DNA from: Thermoleophilales bacterium
GTDB lineage: Bacteria > Actinomycetota > Thermoleophilia > Solirubrobacterales > 70-9
Reading direction: 5' to 3'
DNA: 64,000 nucleotides
Assembly: GCA_020636955.1 (NCBI GenBank)
Contig: JACJWY010000001.1
Span: 1 to 64,000 of the forward strand
Made by a program: the position numbers and the translations under genes. How positions within the stretch are numbered: position 1 is the stretch's first letter; every line of letters starts with the position of its first letter. Below are positions 33,570 through 41,570 of this stretch, one piece after another. The notes beneath the pieces are model-generated. The model ran no database searches and was not told the DNA's origin. It saw only the letters and a program-made list of their open reading frames with translations.

Positions 33570-34178
33570 TTACAGTCCCGCGTCCATGCTTCGTTTGGTC
33601 GAAGCGATCGCGTGGTCCCAGCTGCCGAAGCACTTGCAGATTGTGCGAAGTTCCGGGTACCGAGGATCTGGCCGCCCTTGCGCTGCGGCCAGTCTCCTCT
33701 CGACTCTCCTAAGTTCGACGTACTCCCACTGGCCGATGAGCTGGCCGACTTTCCTCGACGCGCGCCTGAGTGACTTCTCAACTTCAATCCTGGTGTAGGG
33801 CTCCTTCGGCCAGAGACGAAGCGTCTGCGTCTTGACGCGGTTCTTCGTGATGTTGAAAGCGAGATCGGCTGCCGCCCGGCAGGTCGACGCCCAAGTTCCG
33901 AAGTGTCGGGTCAAGTTGCCGGCATCAGGCCATTCTTCGCCTTGAGTCGCACGCTCCGATCGGGCTTCTTGGTAGGCCCCGACGTTTGGGAGCTCTCCGT
34001 CCCTCACCAACTCAACCAGCAGGCCGAGCCGCATCTCGCGAAGCTCCTGGTCACTCGGCATTGCCACAGAGTGCTCGAGCAGCCGGGTCAGCTCAGCCCT
34101 CGTGCGGTCCGGCAGCTGGGGAGCGATCTCCGCGATTACAAGGCAGGCTTCGCTAAACGGATTCGCGTCGTTTCGCAT
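33570..34178 (-). CDS. HNH-associated repeat protein, short form
   Basis: 202 residues with two copies of the homing-endonuclease-associated repeat: one around VGAYQEARSE ending in NLTRHFGTWASTCRAAADL, the other ending in TICKCFGSWDHAIAST. Each has the FG(T/S)W core. No HNH or other nuclease motif is present. Such repeats are thought to bind DNA. AGGAGG lies five bases before the ATG, and the start lies 26 bp inside the upstream gene. It ends 97 bp before the ABC-3C effector gene. A regulator of the defence operon is one possibility. Confidence 0.7.
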   Translation of the reverse strand: MRNDANPFSEACLVIAEIAPQLPDRTRAELTRLLEHSVAMPSDQELREMRLGLLVELVRDGELPNVGAYQEARSERATQGEEWPDAGNLTRHFGTWASTCRAAADLAFNITKNRVKTQTLRLWPKEPYTRIEVEKSLRRASRKVGQLIGQWEYVELRRVERRLAAAQGRPDPRYPELRTICKCFGSWDHAIASTKRSMDAGL

Positions 34179-35316
34179 CCATGCCTCCTGTCTTTAGTTG
34201 CTCGATGAGGGGATCAGGGCTTCCCATCGCAACTGCTTCGCGGACCTTCTCTCGAATGCCTGGCCATGGTCCGCCGTGCCTGGTGACGGTGGTGTAGTCG
34301 GGTGGAGGAAAGTCGAGATGCTGTTCCTTCCGCATCTCGCGAACCCAGGTGATGTACGCCGACGTGAAGAACGGCTCTCCGAGCTCGTCGTACGCGATCA
34401 GGAGTTGTTCGGCCAGCCAGTCGGGCGTGTAGACCGGCGGACCGCGATGTTCGTGTGCCGAGATGGGAAGTCCTTCCACCTTCGCGACCGCCTTGAGCCA
34501 GCCACCGAAGCGCGTGTGGAAGGTGAAGGTGCAGGGAAGATTGAGAGTTTCTCCGCGCTGCCTTGCTGCCTCGAGCTTTCCCTTCCTCCACACGGTGTAC
34601 TTCGCGGTGCTGAGCCGACCCTCGATCTCGGTTCGCGCGACGGCGAGGTGACTGATCAGTTCTTCGTCGCTGAACCAACTGGTGGTGTGGAACGGTGAGT
34701 TCGGATCGAGTCCGGCTACCAGCTTGGCCTGACGGACCGTTCCCCATCGACGGGTGACGATCGACTTCGAGATCGGAATGCGGCGTCCCTTGTTCTCTGG
34801 TTTCACCAATTCTGCTTTGGCCCACTTCTCGTACTCCGCGATGGTGAAGTTATCGGAGCCGAGATCCGCCGCACAATCCCTTAGCGCCTGCAGAGCTTCT
34901 TCATCGGAGATCCGCTGCCCCTTCGAAAGGATTCTTAGGGCGGTGGGGTCTGCCATTGGCTTGATCCCAAGATCGTTCAGAGCCCTACTCCAGGTTCTGA
35001 ACTGCCGTTCGATCCGGCCGGCGGGACAGACGCCAGGGTCGTTCTTCTCCCTTCGCCAGTTCTCGTACGCCTTGTATGCGGGCACCTTTCCTGTCTCGGC
35101 CTGGTACATCGCCAAGCTCGATCGCATCATCTGGAGCCGCGCATTCGAGATCTCCCCACGACATTTCAATGCCATCAGTGCCGTAAGGACGAACCGGCGC
35201 TCGGGAACGGACCGCGCACGAAGCTGCGCGTAAAGGGACCGTGCGAGGGGATCCGAAGTCCGCATTGACTCTTCGGCGGGCCTCTCCACCTCAACTTGGT
35301 TTGCCGTATTCGCCAT
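34153..35316 (-). CDS. HNH-associated repeat protein, long form
   Basis: 387 residues with four degenerate repeats of the homing-endonuclease-associated type. The units centre on YKAYENWRRE, IAEYEKWAKAEL, TAKYTVWRKGKL and SAYITWVREM, each followed by a W-A aromatic block such as RRWGTVRQAK or TRFGGWLKAVAK. No catalytic domain is visible. Probably DNA-binding. Overlaps the start of the shorter repeat protein and opens the minus-strand defence block, so it may control that block or act as an island maintenance protein. Start ATG preceded by TTGGAG. Confidence 0.7.
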   Translation of the reverse strand: MANTANQVEVERPAEESMRTSDPLARSLYAQLRARSVPERRFVLTALMALKCRGEISNARLQMMRSSLAMYQAETGKVPAYKAYENWRREKNDPGVCPAGRIERQFRTWSRALNDLGIKPMADPTALRILSKGQRISDEEALQALRDCAADLGSDNFTIAEYEKWAKAELVKPENKGRRIPISKSIVTRRWGTVRQAKLVAGLDPNSPFHTTSWFSDEELISHLAVARTEIEGRLSTAKYTVWRKGKLEAARQRGETLNLPCTFTFHTRFGGWLKAVAKVEGLPISAHEHRGPPVYTPDWLAEQLLIAYDELGEPFFTSAYITWVREMRKEQHLDFPPPDYTTVTRHGGPWPGIREKVREAVAMGSPDPLIEQLKTGGMDAKRRESV

Positions 35317-35595
35317 GGCTCCAAGCTAGGCGAGACGGATGACACGAAGTCCGGGGCAGTACCGTCGGAACCGATCCCAATGCGCATACCGTTTGGTCGG
35401 GCACATCGGCGCACAAACCTAGCTGTAGAGCCGAACGAAGAGGCGACGTTTCAACGGTCGTGGGCGGGGTGGTCGCAATCCGCGGTCGAAGCCTCTCCGA
35501 TGGCCTCGTACAATCCCAGGCCTGATGCGGGCCAGCGACTTTTTTGAGTGACCCATCCGAGGTTGCGGGGGTCACCTTGCGAGTCCCGAAAGCAA
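35317..35595. other. Intergenic region between defence block and TCS regulon
   Basis: About 280 bp (extending to 35633 including the operator). It separates a divergent gene pair and would hold both promoters. I see no RNA gene or strong hairpin in it. Confidence 0.4.
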
Positions 35596-35611
35596 TCAGG
35601 AGTCATTCAGG
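35596..35611 (+). promoter_or_regulatory. Response-regulator box before the COG4705-like gene
   Basis: TCAGGAGTCATTCAGG: two TCAGG units 11 bp apart, the spacing of OmpR/PhoB-type sites. It matches the sites at 40091 and 40121 (consensus TCAGGAGYCRTTCAGG). Confidence 0.65.
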
Positions 35612-35633
35612 TACTCAGGAGCATGCTCCCGGC

Positions 35634-36479
35634 ATGACTTCGCTTGCTCAAAGTGCCCCGATACCCGGGACGGACCAGTCGCTGGCCCGTCAAATGCTCA
35701 ACAAGGTCCCGGAGGTGACCCTCTTCTTCTGGATCATCAAGGTCCTCTGTACGACGGTAGGAGAAACGGCGGCCGACTACATGAACGTGGATCTCGGGTT
35801 CGGATTGACCGATACGACCTATGCGATCGGCGGGCTGTTGGTGATTGCCTTGATCTTCCAATTCAGATCCAGACGGTATGTACCGGGTATCTACTGGACG
35901 GCCGTGGTCCTGATCAGTGTTGTCGGAACCCTGATCTCGGACAACCTGGTCGACAACATGGGAGTTCCGCTCCAGACGACGACCATCGCGTTCTCGGCAG
36001 CCCTGGCAGTCACTTTCATTGTCTGGTACGGGTTCGAACGGACCCTCTCCATACATTCGATCACCACTACCCGGAGAGAAGCCTTCTACTGGCTCGCCAT
36101 TCTGTTCACTTTCGCCCTCGGAACCTCGGCCGGCGACCAGATCGCCGAGCAGTACGGACTCGGCTATTTCATTTCCATCCTGGTGTTCGCCGGAGCTATC
36201 GGGCTCGTCGCTCTTGCTCACTTCAGGTTCAAGCTTGGTCCGATCACTGCCTTCTGGATTGCCTACATCCTCACCCGTCCCCTCGGAGCGTCGATCGGAG
36301 ACTGGATGTCACAGCCGACCAGCGCCGGCGGATTGGGACTTGGAACGACCGGGACCAGCTTCATCTTTCTGGCGGCGATCCTTGGGCTCGTCGTCTACCT
36401 GTCGGTGAGCAAGGTTGATCAGACTCCCCCGGAAGTGGTGGAAGCGGAGATGGAGGAGGCTGAACATCTCAACGCCTGA
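35634..36479 (+). CDS. COG4705-like integral membrane protein
   Basis: About 281 residues from the Met at 35634; the longer frame from 35544 would overlap the operator. About eight membrane segments, opening with LNKVPEVTLFFWIIKVLCTTVGETAADY, the signature of the uncharacterised COG4705 family. The paralogous halves (KVLCTTVGETAADY and FALGTSAGDQIAEQYG) suggest an internal duplication. Members often accompany two-component systems; here the response-regulator box 23 bp upstream puts it in the regulon of the system at 38036-40047. Function unknown. Convergent with uppP. Confidence 0.8.
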   Translation: MTSLAQSAPIPGTDQSLARQMLNKVPEVTLFFWIIKVLCTTVGETAADYMNVDLGFGLTDTTYAIGGLLVIALIFQFRSRRYVPGIYWTAVVLISVVGTLISDNLVDNMGVPLQTTTIAFSAALAVTFIVWYGFERTLSIHSITTTRREAFYWLAILFTFALGTSAGDQIAEQYGLGYFISILVFAGAIGLVALAHFRFKLGPITAFWIAYILTRPLGASIGDWMSQPTSAGGLGLGTTGTSFIFLAAILGLVVYLSVSKVDQTPPEVVEAEMEEAEHLNA

Positions 36480-36490
36480 GCTCGCAAGGG

Positions 36491-37315
36491 TCAGGATACG
36501 AGGCCCGCGGAAAGCAACCCCAACACGAGGCATCCAAGGCCGACCCTGTACCAGACAAATACCCTCAGGGAGTGGCTGGTCAGGTAGCGAAGGAACCAGG
36601 AGATCACGGCGAGTCCGACCACAAATGCCACCAGCGTCGCAATCGCCACGTTTAGCAGAGGCTCCCCGACATGTTCCTTGCCAGTAACTATCTTCATTAG
36701 CTCGTAGGTACCGGAAAGCACGACCGCGGGAATGGCGAGCAGGAAGGAGAACCTGGCCGCGGCTTCGCGCTGAAGGCCCAGGAAAAGCCCGGCGCTTATC
36801 GTCGCGCCCGACCTGGAAACCCCCGGGACCAGCGCCAGGCTTTGGGCCAGTCCAATGATTGCCCCGTCACTAAACGAGAGTTCTTCGGTACGCCGCATGT
36901 GAGTGCCAATGCGGTCGGCAAGGCCCAGAACCAGTCCGAACGCGATCAGAGTGAATGAGACCAGCCAGAGATTCCTGGCGGCGTTCTCGATCTGATCCTG
37001 AAACGCGAATCCGATCAGGGCGATCGGGACTGTCGCGATGACCAGATACCAACCCATACGGGCTTCCGGAGTCTGGCGCAATTCCCTGTTCACCAGGGAC
37101 CTGACCCAGGTGCGGGTTACGTTCCAAAGGTCCTGACAGAAGTAGATCAGGACGGCAGCTTCCGTACCTAGCTGTATTACGGCCGTGAAGGCGGCCCCGG
37201 GGTCATCCCAGCCAAGCAGGGCCGGTGCGATCAGAAGGTGTCCGCTCGATGAGATCGGGAGAAACTCGGTCAGACCCTGGAGCAGGCCGAGGACGATGCT
37301 CTGAAAAAGGTTCAT
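36491..37315 (-). CDS. uppP: Undecaprenyl-diphosphate phosphatase (UppP/BacA)
   Basis: 274 residues, about eight membrane segments. The two family motifs are intact: GLTEFLPISSSGHL near residue 15 and PGVSRSGATI near 165. It dephosphorylates C55-PP to recycle the lipid carrier for wall and polysaccharide synthesis, and high levels give bacitracin resistance. It follows the DedA gene by 3 bp and probably shares its promoter, so lipid-carrier recycling seems controlled by the adjacent two-component system. Confidence 0.95.
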   Translation of the reverse strand: MNLFQSIVLGLLQGLTEFLPISSSGHLLIAPALLGWDDPGAAFTAVIQLGTEAAVLIYFCQDLWNVTRTWVRSLVNRELRQTPEARMGWYLVIATVPIALIGFAFQDQIENAARNLWLVSFTLIAFGLVLGLADRIGTHMRRTEELSFSDGAIIGLAQSLALVPGVSRSGATISAGLFLGLQREAAARFSFLLAIPAVVLSGTYELMKIVTGKEHVGEPLLNVAIATLVAFVVGLAVISWFLRYLTSHSLRVFVWYRVGLGCLVLGLLSAGLVS

Positions 37316-37318
37316 GCC

Positions 37319-37993
37319 TCAGGAAATCTCCGGAGCCGGTTTGGTCTTGTTCTCCTGCTCATTGCCGGATCTCCGCCGTCGGGCAACGAAATACACGCCG
37401 GCGATGGCTATGGCAGCCACGATCGCGTAGTCGACGTAATGGAGCCGATCCTTCCAGTCGACCCAGTTCGCTCCGACTTCCCTGCCGACAAGGGTCAACA
37501 TGAGAACCCACGGAAGGCAGCCGGCGAGGGTCGCCACGGAGAACTTCCAGAAAGGCATCCGGGCCACACCTGCCGGGAGGGAAATGAATGTCCTGACGAT
37601 GGGAAGCATCCTTGAGAAGAACACGGCCCAAACCCCCCATTTATCGAACCAGCGGTCCGCCTGGTCAAGTTTTTCCGGGGTGATGTGAAATTTCGAACCG
37701 TGTTGAGCCAGTACCTCCTGCCGGCCGAAGTAACCCGCTGCGTAGAGGATCCACGAGCCAACCAGATTTGCAATGGTGCCGACCGCTACAGCGGCCGCCA
37801 GCGAGTAGCGACCCTGATCGACGTTGAAGCCGGCGAAAAGCATGGTGGCCTCCGATGGGATCGGAATGCCGGCACTTTCCGGAGTCATCAGGAGAAATAT
37901 CCCCGGTAACCCAAGGTCTCCAACTATGCGAACCGCCCAGTTGACCACCGGGTCGGTGACTGAAGCAGAAGCGAGAACTGGCAGAGCTATCAC
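37319..37993 (-). CDS. DedA-family membrane protein
   Basis: 224 residues from the GTG at 37993; a TTG at 38014 would almost touch the regulatory box. Five to six membrane segments with the DedA signatures PESAGIPIPSEATMLFAG and FFSRMLPIVRTFISLPAGVARMP. DedA proteins include flippases returning the undecaprenyl-phosphate carrier across the membrane. Pairing with uppP 3 bp downstream supports a joint role in carrier recycling. Basic C-terminal tail. Confidence 0.9.
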   Translation of the reverse strand: MIALPVLASASVTDPVVNWAVRIVGDLGLPGIFLLMTPESAGIPIPSEATMLFAGFNVDQGRYSLAAAVAVGTIANLVGSWILYAAGYFGRQEVLAQHGSKFHITPEKLDQADRWFDKWGVWAVFFSRMLPIVRTFISLPAGVARMPFWKFSVATLAGCLPWVLMLTLVGREVGANWVDWKDRLHYVDYAIVAAIAIAGVYFVARRRRSGNEQENKTKPAPEIS

Positions 37994-38016
37994 CGGCCCA
38001 GCCTGACAGAGCAAAT

Positions 38017-38032
38017 CTGAACTTCTTCTGAA
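38017..38032 (-). promoter_or_regulatory. Response-regulator box before dedA-uppP
   Basis: On the minus strand TTCAGAAGAAGTTCAG: two TCAG units 11 bp apart, a variant of the box at 35596 and 40121. It lies between the kinase stop and the DedA start. Confidence 0.55.
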
Positions 38033-38035
38033 CGT

Positions 38036-39385
38036 TCAGGCCGTTGCTGCCGGAACGACAAGACGGACCGCACCGCCGCCGCCCGAGCCGCGGACCTCGA
38101 CGTCACCCCCGTTGGCCCGGGCCAGTCGCCGGGCGAGCGCGAGTCCGAGACCGGTTCCCGGCAGTGCAGCCTCGTTTCGAGGCGCCGAACCCCGGGTCCC
38201 GGGTTCGAAGGCAATTTCGAGATCCTCGGGGGAGAATCCGGGCCCGTCATCCCCGATCAAGACTTCCGCCAACCTGCCAGTTCGGCCTACCGAGATTGCG
38301 ACTTCGGAAGCCGCATAGGTGATCGCATTTTCAAGGACCGGTGAGATCATCCGCCGCAGACTGTCGGAGGAAATCCTGACCTTCAGTTCGGATTCGGGCC
38401 GAGCCAAGTCGATCGTTACTCCGTACTGCCTCGCCAGCGGTCTGGCACCGATCACGGCCGACTCGACGGCGTCGACCAGATAGGTGGCTTCCTCGGAGGT
38501 CGCTGTTCCTTCAGCCCTGGCCACATCAAGCAGCGTTTCGAGAATCCTGGTCAGCTCCTTCGAACGTTCGGCAATCCTCACCAGTGACTCCCGGTAGTCC
38601 CCCGTACTCCGATCTTTCCGCAGGGTGATTTCGGCCTCGGCCGAGATTGCCGACAGCGGAGTTCTCAGCTCGTGAGATAGCTCGGCCGAGAAATTCCGCT
38701 CGTGCCGGACCATGTAAGCCATTCGATCGAGCATCGTGTCGAAGGTCGCCGCGAGCCTGGTCAGTTCGTCGGTCGGTTCCCCCTCGTTGAAACGGCGGTC
38801 CAGGTCATGTTCACTCCAGTTGGCCGCTTCCTCGGTCATTTCCGACACCGGTTTGAGTGCTCGACCCACGACCATCAGGGTCGTAATCGTGATCAGGACC
38901 AGCATGATCAGGGCGAGGGCTACCGACGCAACCGCAGCTCGATCGGCCGTGCGCTCGTAGGGATCAAGCGATACTCCCGTTACCACAGTGCCTACCGCCT
39001 GTCCATCCCTGATGATGGGGCGGGCGAATAGCCTGGTATCACTGTCCGGGTCATCGCGTTCGCCCACACCTTCAGTCGCGAGAGAAGCGGCCACCTGGTC
39101 GAGTCGGCTGGTTACCTGAGGCTTCTCCAGTGGCTTTCCGTCAGCATAGATCCAGACGAGGGCGTCCTCGGCCCCGTCGTCTGCTCCCTCGCTGACATCG
39201 AGCCTGCCACCCTCCAGGTCGACGTTGTCCAAGGTCGCCTGAGCCCTGGCCGCAAGGAGCCGGTCCACGTCTCCATCGAGGCTGGAGCGGAGAGAGAGGT
39301 TGAAGCCAAGTACGAGTAAGGCCAGCATTACCGCAGTGACCGCAACCACGGAGATCGTCAGGCGCTGCCGGATCGTGCCCCTCAT
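38036..39385 (-). CDS. Two-component sensor histidine kinase
   Basis: 449 residues. Two membrane segments (about 9-30 and 155-178) enclose an extracytoplasmic sensor. HAMP follows (about 178-230). The dimerisation helix has the phospho-acceptor SHELRTPL. The ATPase domain has N (ENAITYA), G1 (DDGPGFSP) and G2 (GTGLGLA) boxes, all intact. The ATG overlaps the response-regulator stop by 4 bp. The stimulus is unknown; the regulon (UppP, DedA, PepSY protein) points to envelope stress. Confidence 0.93.
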   Translation of the reverse strand: MRGTIRQRLTISVVAVTAVMLALLVLGFNLSLRSSLDGDVDRLLAARAQATLDNVDLEGGRLDVSEGADDGAEDALVWIYADGKPLEKPQVTSRLDQVAASLATEGVGERDDPDSDTRLFARPIIRDGQAVGTVVTGVSLDPYERTADRAAVASVALALIMLVLITITTLMVVGRALKPVSEMTEEAANWSEHDLDRRFNEGEPTDELTRLAATFDTMLDRMAYMVRHERNFSAELSHELRTPLSAISAEAEITLRKDRSTGDYRESLVRIAERSKELTRILETLLDVARAEGTATSEEATYLVDAVESAVIGARPLARQYGVTIDLARPESELKVRISSDSLRRMISPVLENAITYAASEVAISVGRTGRLAEVLIGDDGPGFSPEDLEIAFEPGTRGSAPRNEAALPGTGLGLALARRLARANGGDVEVRGSGGGGAVRLVVPAATA

Positions 39386-40047
39386 TCGAGTCGATACCCC
39401 ACTCCATGCACGGTGTGGATCCGTGACTCGCTGCCAAGTTCTTCCAGCTTCTTGCGAAGTCTCCTGATGTACACGTCAACTGTGTTGTCGTGAACGATCG
39501 CGCCGGAGGGCCAGGCGGCGGCGATCATCTCGTGGCGCCTGATCACTTCGCCCGACCGGGCGATCATGGCGCCGACCAGTCGGAACTCGGTCGGCGTCAG
39601 TTCAGCCCGGTCTCCGCCACATGCCAGGACATGCCTTACCGGGTCAAGTCTGAGGTCCCCCGATACGGACCGGTCGGTGTGCCCGGCGCGTCTTTCGAGA
39701 ACGCGCAGCCGGGCCACCAGCTCGGCAAATACGAACGGCTTGGTCAGATAATCGTCTCCGCCGACGCTGAAACCCGAGACGCGGTCCGGGCCGGAATCCC
39801 GGGCGGTGAGAAAGAGCACCGGAGCTTCCATGCCATTCGACTTCAGGGCCTGGCAGACATCACGCCCGTCGGAATCGGGCAACCCGATGTCGACTATCAA
39901 GAGGTCGTGCCTGGCGGGATCCGCCAGCATCAACGCCTCCCGGCCGTCCCGGGCCAGATCGACCGAGAAGCCTTCTTCCTCGAGACCTTGATTCAGGAGC
40001 CTGCGAAGCTCGGGATTGTCCTCGATGACCAGGACGCTGGAGTTCAT
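39382..40047 (-). CDS. OmpR-family response regulator
   Basis: 221 residues. Receiver domain with acidic pair E9-D10, phospho-acceptor D53 (LLIVDIGLPDSDG) and the later conserved Thr and Lys (FLTARD, DYLTKPF). Winged-helix effector domain with TPTEFRLVGAMIARSGEVI and VDVYIRRLRKKL. It likely binds the TCAGGAGYCRTTCAGG boxes upstream of itself and of the dedA, COG4705-like and PepSY genes. Confidence 0.94.
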   Translation of the reverse strand: MNSSVLVIEDNPELRRLLNQGLEEEGFSVDLARDGREALMLADPARHDLLIVDIGLPDSDGRDVCQALKSNGMEAPVLFLTARDSGPDRVSGFSVGGDDYLTKPFVFAELVARLRVLERRAGHTDRSVSGDLRLDPVRHVLACGGDRAELTPTEFRLVGAMIARSGEVIRRHEMIAAAWPSGAIVHDNTVDVYIRRLRKKLEELGSESRIHTVHGVGYRLE

Positions 40048-40090
40048 GAGATCACGTTCTCAGACATGAGGTCCAATGATCGGCGACAAA

Positions 40091-40136
40091 CCTGAATGGC
40101 TCCTGAAAATAGCGCTGTTGTCAGGAGCCGTTCAGG
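40091..40136. promoter_or_regulatory. Inverted pair of response-regulator boxes
   Basis: Two oppositely oriented copies: 40091-40106 (minus-strand reading TCAGGAGCCATTCAGG) and 40121-40136 (TCAGGAGCCGTTCAGG). Each is a tandem TCAGG with 11-bp period. They lie between divergent genes for the response regulator and the PepSY protein and could serve both. Confidence 0.7.
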
Positions 40137-40210
40137 CATGGATTTGCATACTCGTCCCATTGGAAAAACGCCGACCTACCTCGGCCCCGATGAGAAGGAT
40201 CAGAAAGAAA

Positions 40211-40693
40211 ATGACATCCAAAATCAAGAAAATACTCGCGTCTCTTCTAGCGCTTGCCGCCCTGGCGCTCGGAGGCGCCGCAATAGCTTCCGCGACCAAC
40301 GGGAGCTCTGAAAGCAACCGGGGTCCGCAGGAGAAGGCAGAGGCAAGTGAGCACGGGTCGGATGCCAGCGAGAATGGATCTCAATCCGAAGACACGGACA
40401 ATCAGGAGAGTGAGAGTGGCCAGGAAGCTCCTGACCCCGGCGAGTCGGTCTCCACGTCCGATGCCGCCAAGGCCAGTGCGGCTGCGGTAGCCCGGACCGG
40501 CGGAACCGTCCAGGAAGTCACCGCCGAGACAAACGATGCTGCCGAGAAAGGCGACGATCAGGACAAGGGCGAGCAGGCCGTTCCGGCCGGAACGGCCTTC
40601 GAAGTAGACCTTTCCAAGGGCTCCACGGAGTTCAAGGTTTCTCTCGACAAACAGTTCAACGTGCTCCAGGTCCAAACCGAACAGGCTGACTGA
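40211..40693 (+). CDS. Secreted PepSY-domain protein
   Basis: 160 residues from the Met at 40211. The signal peptide is IKKILASLLALAALALGGA, then a long acidic low-complexity linker (about 30-90, Glu/Ser/Asp-rich), then a PepSY-like domain (DAAKASAAAVARTGGTVQEVTAE, then FEVDLSKGSTEFKVSLD). Secreted PepSY proteins next to OmpR-type systems are common; they are proposed to act on signalling or protease control outside the membrane. An alternative start at 40190 adds seven residues. A strong hairpin follows the stop. Confidence 0.75.
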   Translation: MTSKIKKILASLLALAALALGGAAIASATNGSSESNRGPQEKAEASEHGSDASENGSQSEDTDNQESESGQEAPDPGESVSTSDAAKASAAAVARTGGTVQEVTAETNDAAEKGDDQDKGEQAVPAGTAFEVDLSKGSTEFKVSLDKQFNVLQVQTEQAD

Positions 40694-40714
40694 CCTGCCC
40701 GGTCTCAAGCGATG

Positions 40715-40745
40715 GAAGGCCCGGGTCGTTTCGACCCGGACCTTC
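40715..40745 (+). terminator. Strong hairpin after the PepSY gene
   Basis: CCGGGTCG/CGACCCGG (8 bp, loop TTT), extended after one mismatch by GAAGG/CCTTC. It lies 22 bp after the stop codon. No T-run follows, so it may act as an imperfect terminator or mRNA 3' end. It is immediately followed by the tRNA-like repeat. Confidence 0.5.
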
Positions 40746-40769
40746 TGCTGCACCACCCAAGAGGTCGCC

Positions 40770-40792
40770 GGTTCGACTCCGGCTAGCTCCAT
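40770..40792 (+). repeat. Right att-like repeat: tRNA 3' fragment
   Basis: Identical to 1-23. Upstream bases AAGAGGTCGCC continue a plausible variable loop and T-stem, but there is no matching 5' acceptor strand (GGAGCTA or GGGGCTA), D-arm or anticodon arm, so this copy is a fragment. It is followed by native-looking chromosome. Confidence 0.75.
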
Positions 40793-40823
40793 TCCCGTGC
40801 AAGGTGTTGAGATAATCCCCGGC

Positions 40824-41540
40824 ATGGGAAAACTGGCCGCCGGGATTTTGCTTGCTCTTTCGCTTCTGGTCGTCGCGGTCCCTGTTGCCGGGGCCGCTGA
40901 AATTCCGCCGACCCAGAAGTGCGTGAAAGTCCTCACCGGCGACTTGGCGAAGTATTCGGGGGGGCGCTTTGAGGGCCTTCCAGCAGCCGAGAAGCAGCGA
41001 GTCACCGACATACTTTTCGATGAGTTCATCGGGGCCGGCTGCGTTTCCGACATCGAACCGCTCCAGGGAGAGGTGGAACTCAAACCCTTCTCTGAGAGTT
41101 GCAAAGAAGGCGCCAAGGCAGCCGACGAATACTGGACTGCCGGGAACCGGCGCCTTGTCAAGATCAAGCAGACTTGGGGAAAGCGAATCGGATCACTGTC
41201 ACGAAGGCTTGAGAAGGTCACTCTCCGCCTGGCGGGCCTCCGCGATTCCAAGGCCTCACCAAAGCGAATCCGGAAGCTTTCGCGCGTCAAGAAGGGCCTG
41301 CATAAACGGGTTCAAACTCAGGCTCGCAAAGCCGCGAAGGTGGTCGACCCGATCGCCCGGCCGATGTACTACAGCAGCCTGCTCATCATCTGGGAACTGG
41401 CGGCGCGGCGCTGTGTTTCCGTAAATGACCTGAGCGGCGGCGAAACCGCAGGTCCGGCAGCCGGGGCGATCAGACGCCACTCATCGCTGATCAGCGCGCT
41501 CGTGTCTTACATGGCGAATTTCGAACAGACGAGGCCGTAG
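40824..41540 (+). CDS. Secreted protein of unknown function
   Basis: 238 residues from the Met at 40824. Signal peptide GKLAAGILLALSLLVVAVPVAGA, then a mature part with four or five Cys and a long basic helical region (about 115-175, rich in Arg and Lys) that may form a coiled coil. No family recognised. It is the first gene after the right tRNA repeat and therefore probably resident chromosome. Confidence 0.65.
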   Translation: MGKLAAGILLALSLLVVAVPVAGAAEIPPTQKCVKVLTGDLAKYSGGRFEGLPAAEKQRVTDILFDEFIGAGCVSDIEPLQGEVELKPFSESCKEGAKAADEYWTAGNRRLVKIKQTWGKRIGSLSRRLEKVTLRLAGLRDSKASPKRIRKLSRVKKGLHKRVQTQARKAAKVVDPIARPMYYSSLLIIWELAARRCVSVNDLSGGETAGPAAGAIRRHSSLISALVSYMANFEQTRP

Positions 41541-41570
41541 CACAGAAACCCGGCGGGCTTGCCGGCCGGT

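Larger units (their letters stand above)
1..40792. mobile_element. Putative tRNA-associated genomic island (bounded by direct repeats)
   Basis: The interval is bounded by an identical repeat of at least 23 bp (1-23 and 40770-40792) that has the T-arm plus acceptor end of a tRNA. This is the classic footprint of site-specific integration into a tRNA 3' end. Inside lie a transposase, a decayed gene, clustered metal-resistance genes and a defence block, all typical island cargo. No tyrosine or serine recombinase and no conjugation gene is visible, so the element is either immobilised or several insertions stacked at one site. The 35.5-40.7 kb part looks chromosomal in style, so the true boundaries could be nested. 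The repeat is seen directly; the island is inferred. Confidence 0.5.

Noticed and set aside
40715..40792. Complete tRNA gene at the right repeat
   Set aside because: T-arm and 3' acceptor strand are present, but no 5' acceptor strand, D-arm or seven-base anticodon loop with T33 can be found.
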